Part shown: positions 33,531 through 48,437 of the stretch, in pieces
Layout: every line of letters starts with the position of its first letter
Position numbering within the stretch: the stretch's first letter is position 1
NCBI GenBank assembly: GCA_009746045.1
Contig: RPFO01000127.1
Coordinates: 1,700,511 to 1,764,510, forward strand
Direction of reading: 5' to 3'
Length of the DNA: 64,000 bases
Origin: Mesostigma viride
Lineage: Eukaryota > Streptophyta > Mesostigmatophyceae > Mesostigmatales > Mesostigmataceae
Notes under the pieces: model-generated
Seen by the model: only the letters and a program-made list of their open reading frames with translations
Databases searched by the model: none
What the model was told of the DNA's origin: nothing
Position numbers and translations under genes: made by a program

Positions 33531-33552
33531 GCCCATACAATGCCCATACGAG

Positions 33553-33840
33553 CCACGAGCCACGAGGTAGCCATGGCTGACGGCGGAGCTCATAACTTTC
33601 ACGTTTGAGCACCGAATTTAGCCGTGAATATCACAATCGACGCGTCTTTCTACGACGCACATGCTGATATAATTTTCCGAAGCTATTACGCAATATACCG
33701 GATGAGCAAACGCCTCTCGACGCAACGCAGCCTGGCGGCTGCGCTCAGCAATGAAAATACGTCTGCAGCCCCGGCCATGCAGCTAGCTTCGCCAACCGGC
33801 CCAGAATCGGCAGCGGCGCCACTAGCCAAGCTCTAGTGGT
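33553..33840 (+). mobile_element. LINE 5' UTR and ORF1 N-terminus, truncated
   Basis: The same 5' UTR block as at 19670-19800 and 22210-22370. It is followed by an ATG at 33702 (MSKRLSTQRSLAAALSNENT), matching the N-terminus of ORF1. The frame closes at 33836, and homology ends near there. Confidence 0.7.
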
Positions 33841-34012
33841 CGCCCAGCCCCCTGCTGAGCCCGCCTCGCCAGCAGCGTCGCCTGAACCGGCCAAGCGCAG
33901 TCGCCAGCTGCCGAGCCGAGCTGGGTCGAGATCGAATTTGTAGCCGAAGCCCGCCAGCCCGACTTCTTGGACAAGTTTACCGAGGAACGCATCCTGGGCT
34001 GCGTGTTTTTTG

Positions 34013-34076
34013 TGTCGCGTTTGCGTGCCATTATATCCTAGCCTATCACTTGGAAGGCATATCCATAGCAATAGAG
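34013..34076. repeat. 64-bp direct repeat, left copy
   Basis: TGTCGCGTTTGCGTGCC to GCAATAGAG, repeated without visible change at 34997-35060. The two copies exactly flank a 920-bp insertion. Confidence 0.9.
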
Positions 34077-34996
34077 GCATATCCATAACATTTGACAAAT
34101 TACAATGAATGCCGAGTTGTGCTGCCGCAACTGTAAGAGTAACTACATATCCTTGAGACCCATCGAAATCACCACAGACCGACCATGACGCCACTGTGGC
34201 GCAACAGTGTTTACTTACGTCATAATCTATATCAACTGTGTGACTCTGCGCTCATGTCCCAGTTACTGGCACACTGGCCAACGACGAACCGGCCCTTTCC
34301 CGGGACTGTTCCCGGGTCAGCAGAACGTTTCTCGTCCACAATGCCAACAACATCCCAACCGGATCAAACCATTGTCAATCTTATCAACCATCGTCATGGC
34401 AACGACATGCAACCACTCACGGGGGCTGCTCCGGGCTGTTCGAGAAGTTTAACCCCATGAAGACAACAAACTAGTTGTGAGGGAGAGAAACGAGCGAACA
34501 ACGACCACCATGGCCGCTGCGCTGCTCCTAAATACCTCCAAAAATCCCGGCATCCATGCGCTGTCGCATTTGCCAGCAAGCCGCCTGACGTGCAGTTAGA
34601 CTGCCAGCAAAATGCAGAGCAAGTCTGTTCGACAACCACGTGCGAGCCAGCACACCGCACACTACGATCTGCGTATCTAGCTTTGTCAGATGGACTGAAC
34701 ATCATTCCGTCTGGACAATACAAAAGATTCATAACTGCCAAATGTCACGCACCGGAATATTGCGCAAGCCACCAAGGCTTTGCGCCCCAAAGTCTTGCGC
34801 CTGAACCTAAGTCAGGTCACCTAAGACTGTCACTCTAGAAATTCAGGCCTTTCCGGCGCGGCGCTCCACACCGGCCCAAGGAACAAAGCCTGCGGCCTAC
34901 TGAATCGGAACCAACCAAACGTCGGTAACGATTCCGATTACGGCAACCGCGTAACTTCTTGAGTGCACGGACGTAAATGATCACGGACGTGACAGC
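34077..34996. repeat. Duplicated 0.9-kb unit, copy A (empty site)
   Basis: 34082-34994 corresponds to 35531-35587 joined to 43020-43877. From 34140 on, features align to 43023 and beyond at a constant offset of 8,883, and the ORFs are identical. Copy A lacks the CACTA-type element that splits copy B, so it records the pre-insertion site. The unit has no recognisable genes; the ORFs of about 80-115 aa inside it look fortuitous. Confidence 0.9.
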
Positions 34997-35205
34997 TGTC
35001 GCGTTTGCGTGCCATTATATCCTAGCCTATCACTTGGAAGGCATATCCATAGCAATAGAGTACTCTTGTGTGTGATCCACTATATTCCCCCCCACTTTTT
35101 AGCTCGAAAAAATGAAGAGCCAAAAAGTCAAAAAGAGGATCACATAGGGAAAAAAAAATTCCCACGACAGGACCACACATGCTTTTCAAATAGGCTAAGC
35201 AATAA

Positions 35206-35315
35206 CCTCTTCAGTGCTTTTTCAAGGATAAGCATAATCCTCTTCATGGCTTTTTCAAGGATAAGCCTAATCCTCTTCATAGCTTTTTAAAGGATAAGCT
35301 TAATCCTCTTCCAAG
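35206..35315. repeat. 33-bp tandem repeat
   Basis: CCTCTTC followed by GGATAAGC-type sequence recurs at 35206, 35239, 35272 and 35305, exactly 33 bp apart. Confidence 0.85.
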
Positions 35316-36719
35316 TGCTTGATTCTGCAAGCAGCTTGGGTATATCTCCGGCTCAGGCTGTCCGAACTGAACCCGCCAAGGGTTGTTCGCTCGTTTAAAT
35401 AATGTGGAAATGATAGGTGTGGTCCTTGACGGCACCACCACCTTCATGACAGGCAGCGCAGCCAGCCGATATTTATATTATGAAGATTGCAATAATGCTT
35501 TATGATGAAAGCAATGCCCAAACCATTCATTCCATAACATTTGACAAATTACAATGAATGCCGAGTTGTGCTGCCGCAACTGTAAGACACTAGGAGCCGG
35601 GTGTTGACAAAGTGTGACAATGCTTGACATGTCAGGTTGATAAAGTGTGACAAAGTGTGACAAAGTGTGACATGTCACTTGACAAAAGTTGACAAAAGCT
35701 ATACAAATGTTGACAAAACCATGACATATCAGGTCGATTTTACAAGACAATTCTTGACAAATTATCAAGGTGAAAGTGTCAAAAAATGTCACACATTGTC
35801 AACGTCACGCATTGTCAACATGAGAGTGAGATTTTATCACATTTTATCACACCACAATTAGTGACATTTGTGCACATTTATCACAACACAAACGTTGATA
35901 TATCACAGACAATCCTGAAAATTTATCAGGACTATAAAACAGACAAAAAGTGACAAAAAGTGACAAAAAGTGACAAAAACCAGTGAAATTTTCCTTTTTA
36001 TTACAAAATAAGCATTACTTAATGCTGACAGCAACAACGATTGTCTCGTAGGCAAATTTCGGACGGCAGCCCATTGCGTTGCGTGCAGCCCGTTGTGAGC
36101 ATGACTTCCACGGAAAGCTCTAAATGCTTGCAAAGAATTTGCAGGCAGCCGCCCGTTGGGTATATTGTGTGCAGCCGTCATTTGCGGATGTCATTTTGAT
36201 TAAAAGCTCTCGACTCTCCTGTAAAACACAGAAAAAAGATGCAGAGGTGGAAATAACATCAATGTATACATGGTTGTTGTCAGTTGTGCAACATTAAAGA
36301 GGCAGATTACGTTCAAAAAACCTGTACAAAAACTGCCCTCTCTTGCTGCAAATGCAAAGAAGAAAGCACTGATCTATTCGGAACAAAAAAGGTAGCTGCA
36401 GGCAAACATACACTGCGCAAAGAAAACACCTCATCACACAGATTCAAAGACAAACCTGAGCAACCCGTGCATGGAACCTAGACGAGTCCGCCGGCTACGT
36501 CGATGACGACGATGGTGAGGATGCATATGGCACCAGAACAGCCGAGACTTCCTGCGGAAGAAAAACAAAAATTATGAATGTTTATTCGTAGTCAATAACA
36601 AATTTATTACGGTATCCATTGTGTACGAAATCTGGAGCATATGTTATGTTAATCGATTAGCTACGCAAGCACACTTCCTTAAGAGGGCATAACGATTGCA
36701 AGGTGCTTAAAACCCACCA

Positions 36720-38660
36720 CAAGGAATTATTAAGCTGCCCCACCTGCCCCCCATGACAAGGAAAAACTAACCCATTTGCCTACCCCCATGACGCGGAATA
36801 ATGTCCCCCCCATACCTGTCCCCCATGACAAGGAACAAGCCCCCCTGCCTGCCCCCCATGACAAGGATTAACCCCCCTGCCTGCCCCCCATGACAACGAT
36901 TAACGCCCCCCGCCTGGCCCCCAATACAAGGAATAATTACGCCCCCTACCTGCCCCATGGGCATGACAAGGAATCATTGACCCCCCCTGCCTGCCCCCCA
37001 CGACAAGGAACAACTAACCCCCGCTACCTGCCCCCCACGACAAGGAATCATTGCCCCCCCCTATCTGCCCCCTGTGACAAGGAATAATTAACACTCCCTG
37101 CCTGCCCCCCACGACAAGAATCATCCGCCCCCCCTGCCTGCCCCCCACGACAAGAATCATCCCCCCCCTGCCTGCCCCCATAACAAGGAGCACTTGACGC
37201 CCCCTACATGCCCCCCACGACAAGGAATCATTGCCCCCCCCTGCATGTCCCCCATGACAAGGATTAACTACCCCCCCTGCCTGCCCCTAATTACAAGGAA
37301 AAATTACCCACGCAGCCTGCCCCCCATGTGACAAGGATTAGCCCCCTCTGCCTGAACCCCCATGACAAGGGATAATCACCCCCCCCCGCCTGCCCCCCAT
37401 GACAAGGAGTTACCCCCCCCCTGCCTGCCCCCCGTGACAATGAATCATTACCCCCCCTGCCTGCACCATATTACAAGGAATAATTAAGCCCCGGCCCCTG
37501 CCTGCCCCCCATGAAAAGGCAATCTACCCCCCCTGCCTGCCCCCCATGACAAGGAGTAACCCCCACCCCTGCCTACCCCCATGACAAGGAATAATTAACT
37601 GCCTGCCCCCCATGAAAAGGCAATCAACCCTCCCTGTCCGCAACAAGACAAATGTAAAAGAAAAACAAAAATGATGAATGCTTGAAAGTACACGAACAGA
37701 AACATAACGCGGCCCATTGCTACAAGATTTAGAGCATATGCTCTGTTAATCATTTAGCTACAAAATCGCCGTTTCGTAAGGGAGGACAACTGACTGTGAG
37801 GTACTTTCAATCCCATGACAAGAAATTTTTAAGCTTTTCTGCATGCCCCCATGACAAGGAATAATTAACCTGTCCTGCCTGCCCCCATGGCAAGGAAAAA
37901 TTATTACCCCCGCCTTCTCCCACCCCACGACAGGAAATCATTTACCTCCCTTGCCTTCCCCTCATGACAAGGAATAAGAAACCCGTCCTGCCTGCCCCCC
38001 ATGGACACAAGGAATCGTTAACCCCCCCTGCCTTCCCCCACCCCATGACAGGGAATCATTAACCCCCCCTGCCTTCGCCCACCCCACTACAGGGTATCAT
38101 GAGCCCCCCCTGCCGTCCCCTCATGACAAGAACAATTAACCCGTCCTGCCTGCCCCCCATGACAAGGAATAAATGTATATGCAATGCGCCTGCCCCCCAT
38201 GACAAGGAATAAGTAACCCGTCCTGCCTGCCTCCCATGACAAGGAGTGATTAACCCGTTCTGCCTGTCACCATAAAAAGGAATAATTCACCCGCCCTGCC
38301 TGCCCCCAAGACAAGGAATTACTAACCCGTCCCGCCTGCCCCCATGACAAGGAATAATTAACAGGTCCAGCCTGCCCCCCATGACACGGAATAATTGACC
38401 CGTCCTGCCTGCCCCCATGACAAGGAATAAGTGACCCGTCCTGCCTGCCCCCATGAAAAGGAATTATTAACCCGTCCTGCCTGCCCCTAATGACAAGGAA
38501 TAATTAACCCGCCCTGCCTGCCCCCATGAAAAGGAACAATTAACCCGTCCTGCCTGCCCCCCATGACAAGGAATAATTAACTTGTCCTGCCTGCCCCCAT
38601 GACAAGGAATAAGTAACCCGTCCTGTATGCCCCCATGACAAGGAATAATCCTCACCCCTC
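36720..38660. repeat. About 37-bp minisatellite inside the CACTA-type element
   Basis: Dozens of imperfect units built on CCTGCCTGCCCCCCATGACA followed by AGGAATAATTAACCCG. A break near 37640-37810 carries an unrelated 150-bp segment. Units vary in length and C-run size. Confidence 0.9.
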
Positions 38661-42078
<3,418 letters not shown>

Positions 42079-43019
42079 CACTATCTCACTTTCTCGGTCC
42101 TAAAATCAAGCCATTACTCACAAACAGCCACGCGACTGCTGTGCTCTCACGACGTCTCATTACACACAGCTGATTTCGGGTATTCATCTCACTTAAGATC
42201 TTTGTGTGTTCCCTTTGCTGCTTTGCCGGATAACGCATGTATCCCTTGCATGCAGGCGATCTACCTAACACAACCATGGCGGACACATTGGCCAGCATGG
42301 CGGGGAGGGCACCTGCGGACACAGATTTTGTAGGCTCTGAGCCCTCGTCACATCGCTGTAGCACTGGACATTGTCATGCGATAAATTTCTAGAGAGTCCA
42401 TTTTTTTCAGCAATGATCGCTGGGACAGCCCTATGACGGATGTTATACTGCATTTGTGAGATGCTTGCGGTTGTACATCTTGCACGCCACCCTCGGACTG
42501 TGATTGAGTGCACTCTTCATTCATGTGTTTTGTCAGTAAAGTTTGTCATGCTAATGTAATGCAGAAAACCGCAATTCAGGCAGCAAGGCAGCAGCCATAT
42601 TGATTTTAATGAAGTAAGTTTACCTGTGCGTGGTGTTGATTTGTCAGTTTGCTATGCCTTTGTTTATCATGTTGACATTTTGTCATGTTGACATTTGTTG
42701 ACATTTTGTTGACATTTTTCTTGCGTTTGGCCTGCGTTTGTAAACGTCTTGACATTTGTTGACAAGTCACCTTGGCTTGTCAGTGTTTTGACATTTGTTG
42801 ACATGCTCACAAAGTTGACATGTCAACGATTGTCAACGTTTTGTCAACATTGTCAACATTCTGTCAAGTTTTGTCAAGCTGTTGACATTTTTTTGTCTAG
42901 TTTTGTCTAGTTTTGTCACACTTTGTCAACAATTTGTCAACAATTTGTCACACTTTGTCAACAAGTTGACAATTGTTGACAAAAATTTGTCACACTTTGT
43001 CAACACCCGGCTCCTAGTG

Positions 43020-43877
43020 GAGTAACTACATATCCTTGAGACCCATCGAAATCACCACAGACCGACCATGACGCCACTGTGGCGCAACAGTGTTTACTTA
43101 CGTCATAATCTATATCAACTGTGTGACTCTGCGCTCATGTCCCAGTTACTGGCACACTGGCCAACGACGAACCGGCCCTTTCCCGGGACTGTTCCCGGGT
43201 CAGCAGAACGTTTCTCGTCCACAATGCCAACAACATCCCAACCGGATCAAACCATTGTCAATCTTATCAACCATCGTCATGGCAACGACATGCAACCACT
43301 CACGGGGGCTGCTCCGGGCTGTTCGAGAAGTTTAACCCCATGAAGACAACAAACTAGTTGTGAGGGAGAGAAACGAGCGAACAACGACCACCATGGCCGC
43401 TGCGCTGCTCCTAAATACCTCCAAAAATCCCGGCATCCATGCGCTGTCGCATTTGCCAGCAAGCCGCCTGACGTGCAGTTAGACTGCCAGCAAAATGCAG
43501 AGCAAGTCTGTTCGACAACCACGTGCGAGCCAGCACACCGCACACTACGATCTGCGTATCTAGCTTTGTCAGATGGACTGAACATCATTCCGTCTGGACA
43601 ATACAAAAGATTCATAACTGCCAAATGTCACGCACCGGAATATTGCGCAAGCCACCAAGGCTTTGCGCCCCAAAGTCTTGCGCCTGAACCTAAGTCAGGT
43701 CACCTAAGACTGTCACTCTAGAAATTCAGGCCTTTCCGGCGCGGCGCTCCACACCGGCCCAAGGAACAAAGCCTGCGGCCTACTGAATCGGAACCAACCA
43801 AACGTCGGTAACGATTCCGATTACGGCAACCGCGTAACTTCTTGAGTGCACGGACGTAAATGATCACGGACGTGACA
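43020..43877. repeat. Duplicated 0.9-kb unit, copy B right part
   Basis: Essentially identical to 34137-34994. The missing left 57 bp of this copy lie at 35531-35587, on the other side of the CACTA-type element. Confidence 0.9.
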
Positions 43878-45409
43878 TTTGGATCACACGCCTCGCTTAA
43901 TTGTTGAATTGTGCGAGCAGCTCTTCATCCGAGGTCGCCTCTTTGATCCTCTCCAGAATCGCGTCTCCTCTTTCGACCCCTTTCCCAGCCTCCGCCGCCC
44001 CCACCTCCAGCAATTCGCTCTCTTTTCCCTCCTTGGACGCTCCATCGAGGAGCTTTGGCCCCCAAAGCCCCTCACCACCACCTTAACCGAATCCTCCATC
44101 CGCTCACTCCTCCAGGAGGCCCTCGAGCAGCATGTGGCCCCCATCGCTGCAGATGTGGCGGTCATGGGCAGCACGCTGGCTGCCGAGCTCCCCCTCCTCT
44201 CCACCGCCACCTCCACCATCTCCACCGCCACCTCCACCCTCCTCACCTCCTCCACCGCCACGGCACCTCCACCGCCACCACCTCCACCTCCGACGCCATC
44301 ACCGCCCAGCTCCGTGACATCGACCAGCGTCTTAAGGACAACGCCATCGCTATCGAGGTTCTGCAGAACACCGCAGGCCTCACCGCCCAGGCGGTGAAGG
44401 ACATTGCCGCCAAGCCAGCCCCGGCCGGCCTGGCCGGCGATGCTCCTCCCATCACCACCTGGGCGGACATGCTTAAGCAACATACCACCTCCACCACCTC
44501 CGCCGTCGCAGCCCAGCTCCAACGGCAGACGCTTGACCTCCGCGAGGAGGCCGAGCTCGCCAAGCGCAGCCTCAACGTCATTGTCAAGAACTTCACCATG
44601 GAGGAAGGTGAGAATTCCGAGAAGCTTACGCGTGCGTTTGAGAGAGAAATCCTTGGTCGCATGGGCCTTAACGGTGAGATCGAGCTGGCCGCCCACCGCC
44701 TTCCCCGCGCGCGGGGTAAGGCAGAGGCGCCCCCGCTCCTTCTCACCTTTATAAGACCCCGGCGTCCGGACACGATTTCTTTTCTCAGACGCCGCAAGCC
44801 GCTCGAGAAGACTCTCTTCACCCTTGATGATGACTTGACCCTGGCGCAGCAACAACGGCGACGGGAGCTATGGCCGACCTACCTCCAGCTCCGGGAGACC
44901 AAGGCGGGGCAGCCGGTGTACTGGAAGGGGGCGGCCATCTACGTCGGCCACAAGAAGCCCTGGCAGGCGACCCCCGCGGCCCCAGCGACTCCAGACGCCC
45001 CAGCTTAGGCCGGGGAATACAGCAGTAGTAGTGCATGTAGAATAGATAGACCGTGGCCATGTACATGTACGCCTCCTGCAGGCACTATACCAGCTAAGCC
45101 ACGCGCTTTATTTAATCATGTACATGTGTGCCTATGATGAGCCACCCTCCAGATGATGCCTAGCTTTATTTAGTTATGTTGTGCCCATGCAGGGAGTAAC
45201 TCTCTGCTGAGACGCCATGCCCTAGCCTTTTTGTCTAGCTATGCTGAATCCTCCCCCCCTTGACAGGCTCCCCCTTCGCTGGGCATAGCTTGAAGATCAT
45301 GGGGCTGCAAGTGCCCAGGTGCACCTAGAGCAAGGGTCGTTTACATTCCCACCCTTGCAGGAAGTAGCTTAGAATGTATGATAGGCCATATGCACCTTCT
45401 CTGGGCTAT
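43878..45409 (+). mobile_element. ORF1-only LINE derivative, longest copy
   Basis: Encodes most of an ORF1 divergent from that at 18312: LHRLGR-type N-terminal part, SSIRSLLQEALEQHVAPIAA, a Thr/Ser-rich stretch, then ITAQLRDIDQRLKDNAIAIE and on to the C-terminus DDLTLAQQQRRRELW. One frame change occurs near 44250-44330 in a Pro/Thr codon run. After the stop at 45008 comes the 3' UTR with no ORF2. It meets a minus-strand ORF2 fragment tail to tail at about 45410. Confidence 0.75.
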
Positions 45410-45990
45410 TAAAAATTAAATTAAATTATAACATGCCTCCGTGGGGAGGTCATGTAGCACATATTCCATGATGGATGGGGTGGAGGAAGCCGCGTGATCG
45501 AACTATCCTAACTCTAAGCTATCTAGAAAATCCTAACGACACTACCCATCAAAACGCCTCCTCTGCTTGGGGGGAGGTGGCTTGCCCACAGGGTCGGGCG
45601 TGTGCGCCTTGACAATCTTCTTCCACCGCGTCTTGTCCTGCATGGCAGTCCAAAGACGGGAGAGAGAGTGGATGCGGTGCTCAAACTGGGCTGGGACCAC
45701 TAGGTCGTCCAGCAACATCTGGATGTAGGTCGTGACAGGTTTCCCTACCCTTTTGGGAATGCCCTCGGGGCCAGGCCAGGTCAAAATGTGTCGCCCTGGC
45801 TGGCCAAGCCCGGCGCTGGGGGCCGGCCAGGCCAAGGGCGGTGTCGACCTGGCTGGTGCGAGCAAGGTCACAACGGTCCGAGCCCCGCCAAAATGTAGCC
45901 TCGTAAGAAGGACCCGAAAAGTGGCGCGAAATGCGATTTTTGGTGTGTGCGTGCACGACGGTGACCGAATTTCCACCGATAGGCATGGCG
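45410..45990 (-). mobile_element. LINE ORF2 C-terminus and 3' UTR
   Basis: The minus-strand frame ending at 45542 encodes GRHILTWPGPEGIPKRVGK, QFEHRIHSLSRLWTAMQDK and the end KPPPPKQRRRFDG. Its 3' UTR ends in a perfect hairpin (45432-45454) and an (AATTT)n tail. 5'-truncated near 45990. Confidence 0.75.
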
Positions 45991-46433
45991 GCCTGGCAGG
46001 CTACCGTGAGCGAATAAAAATGCAGTATAGAGGCTGGAAATTTTAGTGTATGCTCCTACGGTCATATATTACTTGCCATTATTTTTTTTCGCCTCAAATT
46101 CTGCGGAATCCTTCGGCATTTTGGCGTCATTCACAGGTGGGTGCCTGTTTTGTCGCCGATTTTCTCTCGACCCCATCAACCTGCAGCAAAAAATTTTCCC
46201 GATGAAAGTGGCCCCGACCTCTGGTTTTTTACCCTAATCGACGCATTTTTTGTTTTAAAGGCCTTGACCGAAGCACTTTTTTCATTACCGCTTCAGTTTG
46301 CTTTAAATTAGCTGCCGCGATTTTTTATCCCATTTCAAGGCTGGGCCAGGCGTCGCATACCCGTAATTCGTTTTTAATTGTTTTTGTGCCAAATATCGTG
46401 TCTTTTGCAGGCGTTCTTGGCATCAAAGACGCC
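45991..46433. other. No gene recognised
   Basis: AT-richer sequence leading to a possible acceptor (TCTTTTGCAG at 46401-46410) before the candidate exon. Confidence 0.35.
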
Positions 46434-46837
46434 ATGGCTTCAGGGGCTAAAACGGACCTCCGCACATGCGTTTCCTGCGGCGAGCATGCCAATGCCGCCA
46501 GCAATTTTTGCGCGTCTGTGACACGGACATGCGATGCGAGACCGTTGTCGACGTGACGGAGTGGTATGTGCACATTCAGGCGCAAATTTTTTCGCTGTTG
46601 AAACCCCGGCCGGTAGCAGACAAGTATTTCACCGTATCCCCTTTCCCCGAGTCTCTCTTTTCCGTCATGTTTGCATCTTACGGAAAGCGCGTATAAAGCA
46701 TCAGTGAGCGACGGTATGATGGCGAGCCGTTTGCTCGCATCAGGGCTGTCCGGCTTATTCTAGAGACAAGCGATATCAAGCAGAATTTGCAGCCGGATGT
46801 GAGGGAGGGGCCCTGCTGGGGTGGGAATAAACTGCTG
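46434..46837 (+). pseudogene. Candidate exon of unknown gene, frame broken
   Basis: The ATG at 46434 opens MASGAKTDLRTCVSCGEHAN, a CxxCG zinc-ribbon-like start. Frame is lost in a T5 run (46506-46510); the +1 frame continues as CDTDMRCETVVDVTEWYVHI and SLLKPRPVADKYFTVSPFPE. An in-frame TAA at about 46694 is followed, same frame, by RYDGEPFARIRAVRLILETS. The segment ends at a consensus donor (GTGAGT, 46838), after which tetranucleotide repeats begin. The composition looks coding, but the frameshift and stop mean a decayed gene or sequence errors. Family unknown. Confidence 0.35.
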
Positions 46838-46847
46838 TGAGTGACCT

Positions 46848-47447
46848 ACCCTCCCTCCCTCCCTCCCTCCCTCCCTGCCTCCTCCTCCCTCCCTCCCTCC
46901 CTCCTCCCTCCCTCCTCCCTCCTCCCTCCCTCCCTCCCTCCCTCCCTCCTCCCTCCTCCCTCCCTCCCTCCCTCCTCCCTCCCTCCCTCCCTCCTCCCTC
47001 CCTCCCTCCCTCCCTCCCTCCCTCCCTCCCTCCCTCCCTCCCTCCCTCCTCCTCCCTCCCTCCCTCCTCTCCCCCTCCCTCCCTCCCTCCCTCCTCCTCC
47101 CTCCCTCCCTCCCTCCCTCCCTCCCTCCCTCCCTCCCTCCCTCCCTCCCTCCCTCCCTCCCTCCCTCCTCCCTCCCTCCCTCCCTCCCTCCCTCCCTCCC
47201 TCCTCCCTCCCTCCCTCCCTCCCTCCCTCCCTCCCTCCCTCCCTCCCTCCCTCCCTCCCTCCCTCCCTCCTCCCTCCCTCCCTCCCTCCCTCCCTCCCTC
47301 CCTCCCTCCCTCCCTCCCTCCCTCCCTCCCTCCCTCCCTCCCTCCCTCCCTCCCTCCTCCCTCCCTCCCTCCCTCCCTCCCTCCCTCCCTCCCTCCCTCC
47401 TCCCTCCCTCCCTCCCTCCCTCCCTCCCTCCCTCCCTCCCTCCCTCA
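46848..47447. repeat. (CCCT)n array
   Basis: 600 bp of CCCT units with frequent CCT slips. All frames are open, giving Pro/Ser/Leu strings. Confidence 0.95.
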
Positions 47448-47460
47448 AAAGCTCGCTCGC

Positions 47461-48437
47461 TCACTCACCCACCCACCCACCCACCCACCCACCCACCCAG
47501 CCACCCACCCACCCACCCACCCACCCAGCCACCCACCCACCCACCCACCCACCCACCCACCCACCCACCCACCACCCACCCACCCACCCACCCACCCACC
47601 CACCCACCCACCCACCCACCCACCCACCCACCCACCCACCCACCCACCCACCCACCCACCCACCCACCCACCCACCCACCCACCCACCCACCCACCCACC
47701 CACCCACCCACCCACCCACCCACCCACCCACCCACCCACCCACCCACCCACCCACCCACCCACCCACCCACCCACCCACCCACCCACCACCCACCCACCC
47801 ACTCCTGCTCGCTCGCTCACTCACTCTCTCTCTCACTCACTCACTCACTCACTCACCCACCCACCCACCCACCCACCCACCCACCCACCCACCCACCCAC
47901 CCACCACCCACCCACCCACCCACCCACCCACCCACCCACCCACCCACCCACCCACCCACCCACCCACCCACCCACCCACCCACCCACCCACCCACCCACC
48001 CACCCACCCACCCACCCACCCACCCACCCACCTCCCACCCACCCACCCACCCACCCACCCACCCACCCACCCACCACCCACCCACCCACCCACCCACCCA
48101 CCCACCCACCCACCCACCCACCCACCCACCACCACCCACCCACCCACTCCTGCTCGCTCGCTCACTCACTCTCTCTCTCACTCACTCACTCACTCACTCA
48201 CCCACCCACCCACCCACCCACCCACCCACCCACCCACCACCCACCCACCACCCACCCACCACCCACCCACCACCCACCCACCCACCCACCCACCCACCCA
48301 CCCACCCACCCACCCACCCACCACCCACCCACCACCCACCCACCCACCCACCCACCCACCCACCACCCACCCACCCACCCACCCACCCCCACCCACCCAC
48401 CCACCCACCACCCACCCACCCACCCACCCACTCCTGC
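47461..48437. repeat. (CCCA)n arrays with repeated CTCGCT cassettes
   Basis: CCCA arrays are punctuated by a cassette ACTCCTGCTCGCTCGCTCAC followed by CTCTCTCT and CTCA units, at 47801 and 48146 (345 bp apart). A shortened form occurs at 48430. The array-plus-cassette unit was therefore duplicated as a block. Confidence 0.95.

Noticed and set aside
34185-34741. ORFs duplicated exactly at 43068-43624, as possible conserved genes
   Set aside because: The whole 0.9-kb unit is duplicated, so identity of the ORFs reflects recent copying and not selection on protein.
36720-38660. Regularly spaced repeats that could suggest a CRISPR array
   Set aside because: Units are contiguous and degenerate with no unique spacers; the DNA is nuclear and the array lies inside a transposon.
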